DNA from: an uncultured Candidatus Peregrinibacteria bacterium
Lineage (GTDB): Bacteria; Patescibacteriota; Gracilibacteria; Peribacterales; Peribacteraceae
NCBI GenBank assembly: GCA_913054215.1
Contig: CAJXJE010000048.1
Span: 1-5,916 of the forward strand
Length of the DNA: 5,916 bases
Reading direction: 5' to 3'
Shown here: in pieces, positions 1 through 5,689 of the stretch
Layout: the number at the start of each line of letters is the position of its first letter
Position numbering within the stretch: the first letter of the stretch is position 1
Notes under the pieces: model-generated
The model's database searches: none
What the model saw: only the letters and a program-made list of their open reading frames with translations
Told to the model about the DNA's origin: nothing
Translations under genes and position numbers: made by a program

Positions 1-31
1 ATTACGTTTCATCTGCTATATCATGACGAAA

Positions 32-63
32 TTTGAAAATTTGAAAACCTGAAAACCTGAAAA
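32..63. repeat. 8-bp tandem repeat, four units (TTTGAAAA / CCTGAAAA)
   Basis: There are four contiguous 8-bp units: TTTGAAAA twice (32-39, 40-47), then CCTGAAAA twice (48-55, 56-63). The core TGAAAA is identical in all four and the first two bases switch together. The array lies about 50 bp upstream of the first gene. It is much too short-period to be a CRISPR array. Confidence 0.85.
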
Positions 64-65
64 AT

Positions 66-89
66 CTTCAACATTTCAACATTTCAACA
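66..89. repeat. 8-bp tandem repeat, three units (TTTCAACA)
   Basis: Three contiguous 8-bp units occur here: CTTCAACA (66-73, one mismatch), TTTCAACA (74-81) and TTTCAACA (82-89). A degenerate fourth (TTATTCCA) follows at 90-97. The unit resembles the reverse complement of the neighbouring TTTGAAAA array (TTTTCAAA), so the two arrays face each other and could pair imperfectly. The TTCAAC at 75-80 sits 18 bp before the TACAAT box and could act as a weak -35 element. Confidence 0.8.
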
Positions 90-98
90 TTATTCCAT

Positions 99-111
99 TA
101 CAATGTGACGT
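99..111 (+). promoter_or_regulatory. Predicted leaderless promoter (-10 TACAAT)
   Basis: TACAAT at 99-104 matches the sigma70 -10 consensus TATAAT at five of six positions and is followed by exactly 7 nt before the ATG at 112. Transcription would then start at or next to the start codon, giving a leaderless mRNA. No purine-rich Shine-Dalgarno sequence precedes this ATG. The only -35 candidate is the weak repeat-derived TTCAAC at 75-80 (18-bp spacer). This is inferred from sequence; no start-site data are available. Confidence 0.55.
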
Positions 112-1830
112 ATGTCAGAAACGTTCAAATGGAGGCTGACACTCGCGGGATGTGCGTTCATCCTGGTAATTCTCATGGTGATGCCGCAATTTCGACACAG
201 GAGTTCACCGCTCTACCAAGGTATAAACATCCAATTAAACTCCGACGAACAGGTCTATCTGGCTCGTGTTCAGGAGGCGCTTTCTGGGAGGCCAGAGCTC
301 GCTGCAGAAGCCTTTACCGGACATCCGAATCTCGTCGGGACACAGGTAGCATTTATCGAGTCGTATTACGGACGCTTGTTTGCATGGACCGGATGGAAAG
401 CAGGAGATGTGCTGTACCTGATGGATGCCGTCGTGCCGGTGCTCATCTTTCTTTCTCTCGTGCTCTTTTTTCAGCTGTGTGGATTTTCTCGGTACGCAGC
501 GCTCGGAGGGGCTACTGCATTTTGTCTGATAGAACTGTATAACCTTGGGCGTCCTATTCACATGCGGGCGAGTTTCTTCATTATGTTATGGTCGCTCATT
601 GGAGTGGTATATGCCATGCGTGGCCGGTGGTGGGGTGCGGTGATTGGTGGAGGATTGCTGGGTCTTCTGATTGGAATTTATGTTTGGAGCTTTACGTTTG
701 CGTGGGCGTTTTGGGGAATCTATTTTGCATGGGAACTGTTGGAGTGGGGATATGGAAAGTGGCAAGAACATCAGAAGCTTGCACACTCAAAAGTACGTCG
801 TGTATTGCATACGGCCTGGGGTATCCTTTGGCACTTGCGTCCACGTCGACCAACGTGGAAGCCGCAGCGCTGGCACACTCTTGCGATCGTTGGTGTCTTT
901 GGAATTGTGTGTGGACTCCCGGCTATCGCTCATCTCGTGAACATCACATTACATCCTTCTTATGAATACGGATCTTTTCGTAGTGGAATGCACCCTGGTA
1001 GAGCGCCAGAGTCGTGGATCTATTCCATTCTCTTCTTTGGAATGATCGGATCTGTACTCCTTGCACTTCGTGAAGATTACAAAGCACTGAGGCCGTACCG
1101 CGCCGTTTGTGTGCTGATCTTCACTGCGTTTGTGTATATGAATCAGCAGGCTGTACATGCTATTACGTTTAACTTCGTCTCGCATGGGATCTTCTCCATC
1201 GCAATAGCTGCTGTGGGGATGGTGCTGCTATATATCGCCATGCGCAGCAAGTGGCTAGCTATAGGTGCAATTGCAGCGTGTGTGTATTTGGCAGCGATAG
1301 GGTTTGATGGACGGTTTGTTATTGGGCAGTGGCAGGTGCCAGAAGGCCGCTTTGCCAATCAGCATCTTGTCAGTGCGCTTACAATTCTCGATGAACTTCC
1401 ACGTGGACGTATACTTTCTGATCCTGCGACGATGGCACTCATCGCATCAAATACGCATCACGACATTGTGTATTCGATCTACTTAAAGAATGTACTGCTA
1501 TCACATCAAGAAATTGCACTGCGTTTTTGCTTGAGCCAACTTCCACTGCGCCCTGATAAGCGCATCATCGAGGGGAGAGGCCACTTGGTATACCCGGATG
1601 CTATCTCTGCGTTTGGTGGGGATTTGCAACAGCAAGAAGCGGCAATGGTGACTGCTGCATGTCGTGAGTTAGATCTCGACCCCAATACTTCTATACGGAC
1701 ATTCGAGATAAGTCACATTTTCTGGAACAAGCGCCAAGAACCCGATTGGAATATCGGGAGGTTACAAATGGACCTAGAAGAGATAGCTTCTGATGAAACC
1801 TGGGTGCTGTATAAGATTAACGAGGCTTAA
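112..1830 (+). CDS. Polytopic GT-C-like membrane glycosyltransferase
   Basis: The product is a 572-residue integral membrane protein. Hydrophobic segments are visible at about residues 8-24, 100-121, 128-142, 153-169, two between 174 and 208, 255-275, 302-318, 331-345, 358-376 and 380-397, so roughly ten or eleven spans. The first long loop contains D45-E46-x-x-Y49-L-A-R, which resembles the acidic DE..Y motif in the first extracytoplasmic loop of PMT/ArnT-type GT-C enzymes, where the acidic residues are catalytic. Those enzymes move a sugar from a polyprenyl-phosphate donor onto protein or lipid at the outer face of the membrane. A soluble domain of about 175 residues (398-572) follows the last span. 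The ATG at 112 is chosen because a -10-like box ends 7 nt upstream and the hydrophobic N-terminus begins at once. The 3' end overlaps the convergent methyltransferase gene by 14 bp. Membership in GT-C is a motif and topology inference; donor and acceptor cannot be read, and a non-catalytic membrane protein is not excluded. Confidence 0.85.
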   Translation: MSETFKWRLTLAGCAFILVILMVMPQFRHRSSPLYQGINIQLNSDEQVYLARVQEALSGRPELAAEAFTGHPNLVGTQVAFIESYYGRLFAWTGWKAGDVLYLMDAVVPVLIFLSLVLFFQLCGFSRYAALGGATAFCLIELYNLGRPIHMRASFFIMLWSLIGVVYAMRGRWWGAVIGGGLLGLLIGIYVWSFTFAWAFWGIYFAWELLEWGYGKWQEHQKLAHSKVRRVLHTAWGILWHLRPRRPTWKPQRWHTLAIVGVFGIVCGLPAIAHLVNITLHPSYEYGSFRSGMHPGRAPESWIYSILFFGMIGSVLLALREDYKALRPYRAVCVLIFTAFVYMNQQAVHAITFNFVSHGIFSIAIAAVGMVLLYIAMRSKWLAIGAIAACVYLAAIGFDGRFVIGQWQVPEGRFANQHLVSALTILDELPRGRILSDPATMALIASNTHHDIVYSIYLKNVLLSHQEIALRFCLSQLPLRPDKRIIEGRGHLVYPDAISAFGGDLQQQEAAMVTAACRELDLDPNTSIRTFEISHIFWNKRQEPDWNIGRLQMDLEEIASDETWVLYKINEA

Positions 1831-2458
1831 CCGCGCGAACGAGGAAGTTATATTTTGGGTCGTGTAAGCCAACTTCTTCGAGTGCGATGCGCTCGGTATC
1901 AGTGAAACCAATCTCACGCAGAACTTCCATAAGGCGGTCTGCTGGGTACATCCATTTGTGTAGATCGTAGTCTTCTGTTTGATTAGACTTATATTTTCCG
2001 AACAAATGCTGATTGATGTAGTGCAGGTCTTCGCCATCTAAAATACCTTTTGCAATCGCCTCGATATCTGGAGTACAGATACGAACCACTGCTCCTGGTT
2101 GCATGATACGGAAGAACTCTTTGAGTACGTGCACGTTATGGACCTCTCGCAAGTGTTCGAGCGTTGCCGCAGAAAACACCTCTGCGATGACACCGTCTTC
2201 CATAGGAAACTTCTCGGTGATATCAAATACCAAATCTACCTGTGGCAGCGCTACTGCATCGACATTCAGAAACTCTTTTGGATTAAAAGGATTGCGGCCT
2301 CCGCAGACATCGAGCTTGGCACCACGGTAGCCCTTTGCTTCCCACTCGGAAGCTCTGGCAGAACATTTGGCGCGGCTGTGGCTATCTTTTGCCCATCCGT
2401 ACAAAAATCGGAAGGGGCGAATGAGCCGATAATGCCGGTCAATAAAGCTTTTGAGCAT
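1817..2458 (-). CDS. SAM-dependent methyltransferase (class I, small)
   Basis: The product is a 213-residue soluble protein with the core of a Rossmann-fold (class I) methyltransferase. A basic N-terminal helix region (1-45) leads into motif I, K48-L-D-V-C-G-G, where G/C-rich residues normally bind SAM. Then come F63-L-N-V-D67 (acidic end of strand 2), D75-L-V-F-D79-I, and A98-T-L-E-H-L103. The family-typical stretch L112-K-E-F-F-R-I-M-Q-P-G and T129-P-D131 follows. The order and spacing resemble the 'predicted SAM-dependent methyltransferase' group (COG4627-like) often found in polysaccharide clusters, where members are thought to methylate sugars or other cluster products. Length is normal for that group. 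The ATG at 2458 is preceded by a -10-like TACACT ending 7 nt away and by no SD. The gene is divergent from the exostosin-like gene (25-bp gap) and convergent with the GT-C gene (14-bp overlap). The methyl acceptor is unknown. Confidence 0.88.
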   Translation of the reverse strand: MLKSFIDRHYRLIRPFRFLYGWAKDSHSRAKCSARASEWEAKGYRGAKLDVCGGRNPFNPKEFLNVDAVALPQVDLVFDITEKFPMEDGVIAEVFSAATLEHLREVHNVHVLKEFFRIMQPGAVVRICTPDIEAIAKGILDGEDLHYINQHLFGKYKSNQTEDYDLHKWMYPADRLMEVLREIGFTDTERIALEEVGLHDPKYNFLVRAVKPR

Positions 2459-2483
2459 GGTCGCTAGTGTACACTATCCCGTG
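2459..2483. promoter_or_regulatory. Symmetric divergent promoter with 12-bp palindrome
   Basis: The whole 25-bp gap between two divergent start codons centres on the perfect palindrome TAGTGTACACTA (2465-2476). The symmetry produces the same -10-like hexamer TACACT on both strands: 2470-2475 on plus, ending 8 nt before the ATG at 2484, and 2471-2466 on minus, ending 7 nt before the ATG at 2458. Both genes could therefore be leaderless and driven by one melted site. Any -35 elements would lie inside the opposing coding sequence and none is strong. Symmetric -10 elements giving divergent transcription are known in bacteria. A repressor operator is the alternative reading of the palindrome. Confidence 0.5.
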
Positions 2484-3530
2484 ATGATCAAGGTGTATAT
2501 CGATCTTCTACCGGACGTACCGTACATACCCTTGTTGTATCCTAATTTAGGGATACAGGAGCGAGGAAGTATTATGTTCCTCAATAGAGCATTTGGAGGA
2601 CTCAAACATCACTTGGTGGATATCGTCGATTCTCCGGAAAAAGCAGACTATATTTTGCTGCCTCACAACTATTCGTCCCTGAAAGGACAAAATTCCTATG
2701 TAATAAAACAGGAATCTTTAGCCAAAAAACTTGGTAAGAAACTTATTATCTTCTGGCATGGGGACAGTGATGCACCCATTACCAATGATAATGCAATTGT
2801 GTTTCGTACCAGTCAGTATCGAAGTAACTTGCAGAAGAATGAAGTGATGATGCCGGCCTATGCGGAGGATTTATTAGAAGGACAACTTCAACTTCGCGAG
2901 AAGCACCCAGGCAAACCGGTGATCGGTTTTTGTGGATGGGCGGATTACAAAAATTTCAAAAACCATATCGGTACTGTTGTGAAAAATAGTTTGATCGAAG
3001 CGTCGGGAATCGTGGGTATTCATCGTGATGCTCGAGTGAAAGGTATTACATATCGCATGAAAGAGATAAAGCATTTAAAACAATCAGGTGTCATAGAACC
3101 AAACTTCATTATTCGCAGTAGTTACTCAGGTCACACATCGACGATTAAAACAGATCCTAAGCAGGCACGCAGAGAGTACATTGATAACTTACTGAGTTCG
3201 GATTACGCACTGATCATTAAAGGAGATGGGAATTACAGTTACCGGTTTTACGAAGCACTGAGCTTGGGGCGCATCCCTGTGCTACTTGATACTGAATGTG
3301 TGCTGCCACTGGAAGATGTTATTAACTATGACGAATTCATCGTCCGTGTTCCGTATTGGGATATCTATCTACTCGATCGAATAGTGGCCGAACATTACAG
3401 CAGAATTTCTGGTGAGGACTTTGTTGCTATGCAAAAGAAGGCGCGAGAGGTATTTGAGAAGTACTTGAGAGTGGATAGCTTTCTTTCGTATGCGGTTAAC
3501 CATTCTTTGCCCGCAAAATTGCACGGCTAA
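2484..3530 (+). CDS. Exostosin-like glycosyltransferase (GT47-type)
   Basis: The product is 348 residues when begun at the ATG at 2484. An in-frame TTG at 2451 and ATG at 2457 also exist, but they would overlap the divergent gene and add residues with no clear homologous character, while 2484 starts directly on a first beta-strand (MIKVYIDLL) and sits 8 nt after a -10-like box. The N-terminal half contains D54-Y-I-L-L-P-H61 and I89-F-W-H-G-D94, which fit the first Rossmann domain of exostosin proteins. The C-terminal half has the exostosin signature around 247-289: G247-D-G-N-Y-S-Y-R254-F-Y-E257, then the G-x-I-P-V stretch 262-267, then the L-P-L-E-D and F-I-V-R-V-P segments. E257 matches the conserved acidic residue that contacts the nucleotide sugar in GT-B enzymes. 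No signal peptide or membrane segment is seen, so it is probably cytoplasmic. The 3' end overlaps the next gene by 35 bp. Donor and acceptor are unknown. Confidence 0.85.
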   Translation: MIKVYIDLLPDVPYIPLLYPNLGIQERGSIMFLNRAFGGLKHHLVDIVDSPEKADYILLPHNYSSLKGQNSYVIKQESLAKKLGKKLIIFWHGDSDAPITNDNAIVFRTSQYRSNLQKNEVMMPAYAEDLLEGQLQLREKHPGKPVIGFCGWADYKNFKNHIGTVVKNSLIEASGIVGIHRDARVKGITYRMKEIKHLKQSGVIEPNFIIRSSYSGHTSTIKTDPKQARREYIDNLLSSDYALIIKGDGNYSYRFYEALSLGRIPVLLDTECVLPLEDVINYDEFIVRVPYWDIYLLDRIVAEHYSRISGEDFVAMQKKAREVFEKYLRVDSFLSYAVNHSLPAKLHG

Positions 3531-4467
3531 GTGAATTTGCATCGCCAGTTCTACACAAAAACACCTCTTTGCCGTCGGTGAACTTTTCTCCGATGGCGAG
3601 GTTACTTGCAGTGATCACAGGGACGCCGCAACCGATAGCATCGTAGACTTTATGGGGGATCACGCGGTTGGCTTTGTCTGATGTTCCGAAGATACCAAGT
3701 GCGATGTCACACGATCTTAAATAGTGTGGGAGATCTGCCAGTGGCATGAAGTCGAGGAAGGTGACATTGCTCAGCTCAAGTTCGGCTGCGAGGGCTGTCA
3801 TCTCTTTGTAGGTTTGACCATTACCGATTAACGTAAAGTGAATATCAGTTTGATCACCTAGAATTTTTGCAGCGTGCAAGATGTGTTCGATTCCCTGCAG
3901 CGGAATGTAACTCCCGATAAAGAGTGCATTGAATTTTCCTTCTGCAAGTTTGTTTTCTTTTGGTCCGGGACTAAACAGATCTTTCAGCGTGCCTACATAC
4001 ACAACCCGAATTCTTTTTGCAGATAGAAAGAATCTCTTTGTGAAAAACTTTTTGTGCGCTTCAGTATCAATTAATACCTCATCAGCTAAGTGTGTTGAGA
4101 CAACATCAGCCAAGTAATAAAACCAGGCAAGGGGATTTAACCAACTGATTTTCTTACGGTCAGAGACAAGGGTGTCGCTTATAGAAATGAAGGCATCAAA
4201 GATTAGCTGCTTGCGTGGGAACCGCGTTTTCCACCAGGCGATCGGCATGAGATAATAGCCAGGGAAGTTTACGAGGAGGGCGCTGTACTCTTTTTTGTGC
4301 TTTTTAAACTGCTTCATCAAGTCTCTGTGTTTGCCTAAAAAGCCCTTTGCAGTGGTGAGACACTCTCGCACCTCCCATCCTTCAGATTCATACAAATCCA
4401 CTAGATTGCGGTATCTAGGCGAATTTGGGTCTGGAAAGCCGAATGTGAGTAAGATGGGCTTTTGCAT
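3496..4467 (-). CDS. GT4-type glycosyltransferase with short C-terminus
   Basis: The product is 323 residues from the ATG at 4467, or 327 if the upstream in-frame GTG at 4479 is used. The ATG is preferred because an extended -10-like TGCTATTAA (4489-4481) would leave the GTG only 1 nt downstream of the hexamer, and because GGAAGA lies just before the ATG. The N-terminal domain (1-170) opens with the strand PILLTFGF. The C-terminal Rossmann domain opens with N180-A-L-F-I-G-S (strand plus glycine loop), then F211-T-L-I-G-N-G and the end motif V269-I-P-H-K-V-Y-D276-A-I-G-C-G-V-P-V. In most GT4 enzymes this last motif carries an E-x7-E pair; here the second Glu is Asp276 and the first position is Arg268. 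The protein stops at the first helix after the final strand, about 30-50 residues sooner than usual for GT4, so the helix that crosses back to the N-terminal domain appears absent or shortened. Its last 11 codons overlap the 3' end of the exostosin-like gene. Substrates are unknown. Confidence 0.85.
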   Translation of the reverse strand: MQKPILLTFGFPDPNSPRYRNLVDLYESEGWEVRECLTTAKGFLGKHRDLMKQFKKHKKEYSALLVNFPGYYLMPIAWWKTRFPRKQLIFDAFISISDTLVSDRKKISWLNPLAWFYYLADVVSTHLADEVLIDTEAHKKFFTKRFFLSAKRIRVVYVGTLKDLFSPGPKENKLAEGKFNALFIGSYIPLQGIEHILHAAKILGDQTDIHFTLIGNGQTYKEMTALAAELELSNVTFLDFMPLADLPHYLRSCDIALGIFGTSDKANRVIPHKVYDAIGCGVPVITASNLAIGEKFTDGKEVFLCRTGDANSLSRAILRAKNG

Positions 4468-4480
4468 TTCTTCCGTCACT

Positions 4481-4489
4481 TTAATAGCA
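4481..4489 (-). promoter_or_regulatory. Predicted extended -10 promoter TGCTATTAA
   Basis: On the minus strand TGC-TATTAA reads as an extended -10 (TGn plus a hexamer with four of six consensus bases). A start site about 7 nt downstream would fall near 4474, giving a leader of only about 7 nt before the ATG at 4467. TTATAG, 17 nt upstream of the hexamer, is a weak -35 that lies inside the 7-bp repeat array. This supports the ATG rather than the GTG start for the gene it serves. Confidence 0.45.
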
Positions 4490-4491
4490 CT

Positions 4492-4519
4492 ACAAGCTAA
4501 AAGCTATAACCTATAAGCT
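4492..4519. repeat. 7-bp tandem repeat, four units (consensus ATAAGCT)
   Basis: Four contiguous 7-bp units are ACAAGCT (4492-4498), AAAAGCT (4499-4505), ATAACCT (4506-4512) and ATAAGCT (4513-4519), with a decayed fifth (ATATTTA) running into the ATG. The array fills most of the gap between two divergent glycosyltransferase genes. The repeat joints themselves create -10-like hexamers on the plus strand (TATAAC at 4505-4510, TATAAG at 4512-4517). Confidence 0.8.
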
Positions 4520-4525
4520 ATATTT
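4512..4525 (+). promoter_or_regulatory. Predicted leaderless promoter (-10 TATAAG)
   Basis: TATAAG at 4512-4517 matches TATAAT at five of six positions and ends 8 nt before the ATG at 4526. A second copy, TATAAC, lies one repeat unit (7 bp) upstream at 4505-4510. There is no Shine-Dalgarno sequence before this ATG. ACTACA at 4489-4494 sits at a 17-bp spacer and matches the -35 consensus at three of six bases. The element is formed by the tandem repeat. Confidence 0.55.
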
Positions 4526-5689
4526 ATGAAGATCGCTTACGTCACTCATACACGGTATCCGACAGAGAAGGCTCATGGGCACCAGATTGCTCGTGTGGGG
4601 GAGGCGTTAACGAAGCTTGGACACGACGTAACACTGGTTTCTCCGGATATAAAAAATGCTATACGTCACGAGCATGTAAATTACTATCATTTGGAAAAAG
4701 GGTTCGAAGTGGAAAAAATACAAACATTCGATGCATTTCAATCAAAAATAATTCCTGGACGTTTTGCATTTTTGTTTACGATGCAATCGTACCGAGGATC
4801 ATTAAAAGAGTACTTTGCCGACAATACGTTTGATCTTCTGTATGCGCGTTCTCCTCTGGTACTTCCTGCACTCCTGTCTACAAAGATCCCTGTTGTATTA
4901 GAGCTTCATACATTGCCCAAGCGTGGACGTAGTAGATTCACAGCACTCTGTAAGAAGTGTAAACGGATCGTGTGTCTTACCACTCCAATGCGAGACGAAC
5001 TTGTGTCTTGGGGAGTGCCTGCCAAGAAAATTATCGTCGAAGGTGATGCTGTTGACCTAGAACGCTTTGTAAATCTTCCAACTTCAAAAAAAGCGAAGCA
5101 TCATTTTGCATTACCGGCAGATCGTTTGATTATTGGATACGTTGGGTCACTTGTGACCATGGATAAAGTGCAGAAGGGAGTAGAAATTCTTATTAAGGCA
5201 ATGTCGTCTCTGCGCCAGCACTATCCAAATGCGTTTTTGTTTGTGGTGGGTGGTCCCGATCTCTGGATAAAACGCTATCGAGCATTGGCGATAGCAAACA
5301 AACTGACCGATCATGATTTTTTGTTTCATGGCCCTGTGCGACCCAAGCTTGTTCCGGACGCTATGGCTGCGTGTGACATCTGTGTTTATCCCTCACCGGT
5401 GCCCACGCATCAGTACTTTAAGCGCGATACATCACCACTCAAGCTCTTTGAATATCTTGCATCGGGAACGCCAATCGTCTGCGCAGATATTCCTCCTGTG
5501 CGAGACGTCGTTGATAAAACTATCGTGAGATTTGTGCATCCAGGAAGTGTGTCATCTCTTGCAGGTGGAATTCGAGATATTCTCGAACATCCAAAAGAGG
5601 CAAAGGAGAGATCTGCAAAAGGGCTCAAGATGATACAAAATCATTCATGGGAGAAGAGGATGAAGAGAATACTAGATACACTCTCCTAA
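4526..5689 (+). CDS. GT4-family glycosyltransferase (GT-B fold)
   Basis: The product is 387 residues, normal full length for GT4. It starts with the strand M1-K-I-A-Y-V-T, followed by a G-H-Q loop (18-20) of the type that contacts substrates, and A24-x-x-L-x-x-x-G-H-D-V-T, typical of retaining GT-B enzymes. The N-terminal domain ends with E172-G-D-A-V-D-L-E-R-F, the equivalent of the usual 'NGVD...RF' motif. The C-terminal nucleotide-binding domain has I203-G-Y-V-G-S, V240-V-G-G and the signature D301-x7-E309 within T302-S-P-L-K-L-F-E-Y-L-A-S-G-T-P-I-V, with Asp in the first position of the E-x7-E pair. The closing helix with S374-W is present. No membrane segment is seen; it is probably cytoplasmic or membrane-associated and adds a sugar from a nucleotide donor to a growing lipid-linked glycan. 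Its start is leaderless-like (a -10 box 8 nt upstream). Its TAA overlaps the TAG of the convergent gene. Donor and acceptor are unknown. Confidence 0.92.
   Translation: MKIAYVTHTRYPTEKAHGHQIARVGEALTKLGHDVTLVSPDIKNAIRHEHVNYYHLEKGFEVEKIQTFDAFQSKIIPGRFAFLFTMQSYRGSLKEYFADNTFDLLYARSPLVLPALLSTKIPVVLELHTLPKRGRSRFTALCKKCKRIVCLTTPMRDELVSWGVPAKKIIVEGDAVDLERFVNLPTSKKAKHHFALPADRLIIGYVGSLVTMDKVQKGVEILIKAMSSLRQHYPNAFLFVVGGPDLWIKRYRALAIANKLTDHDFLFHGPVRPKLVPDAMAACDICVYPSPVPTHQYFKRDTSPLKLFEYLASGTPIVCADIPPVRDVVDKTIVRFVHPGSVSSLAGGIRDILEHPKEAKERSAKGLKMIQNHSWEKRMKRILDTLS

Larger units (their letters stand above)
1..111. other. Non-coding upstream region with tandem repeats
   Basis: No convincing gene is visible here. 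The stretch is AT-rich and consists mostly of two sets of 8-bp tandem repeats (32-63 and 66-89), followed by a -10-like box just before the first gene. At the extreme left, the minus strand has an ATG at 12-10 that stays open to the edge (M-K-R-N, four codons). Given the alternating strand pattern of the rest of the window, this could be the start of a further divergent gene. Four codons are not enough to call it, and the boxes upstream of that ATG match a -10 consensus poorly. Confidence 0.6.

Noticed and set aside
32..97. CRISPR-like or phage-type repeat array
   Set aside because: The units are 7-8 bp and directly adjacent, with no spacers; they are simple tandem repeats.
105..542. Alternative 145-residue plus-strand reading frame over the start of the first gene
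   Set aside because: It runs out of frame through the membrane-protein gene, has a Cys/Arg/Ser-rich low-information composition and no recognisable motif; it is a shadow.
1817..1830. Shared bidirectional terminator at the first convergent overlap
   Set aside because: No stable inverted repeat is visible around the two stop codons; only the 14-bp coding overlap is supported.
2099..2467. 122-residue plus-strand frame antisense to the methyltransferase
   Set aside because: The opposite strand carries clear SAM-binding motifs in the right order; the antisense frame shows none.
2451..2483. N-terminal extension of the exostosin-like protein from TTG 2451 or ATG 2457
   Set aside because: It would overlap the divergent gene's start and consume the symmetric promoter, and the eleven extra residues show no structural logic.
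3513..3540. Hairpin GCAAAATT...AATTTGC as a terminator at the convergent junction
   Set aside because: The stem is AT-rich and needs a bulge, the loop is about 13 nt, and there is no T-run on either side at the right distance.
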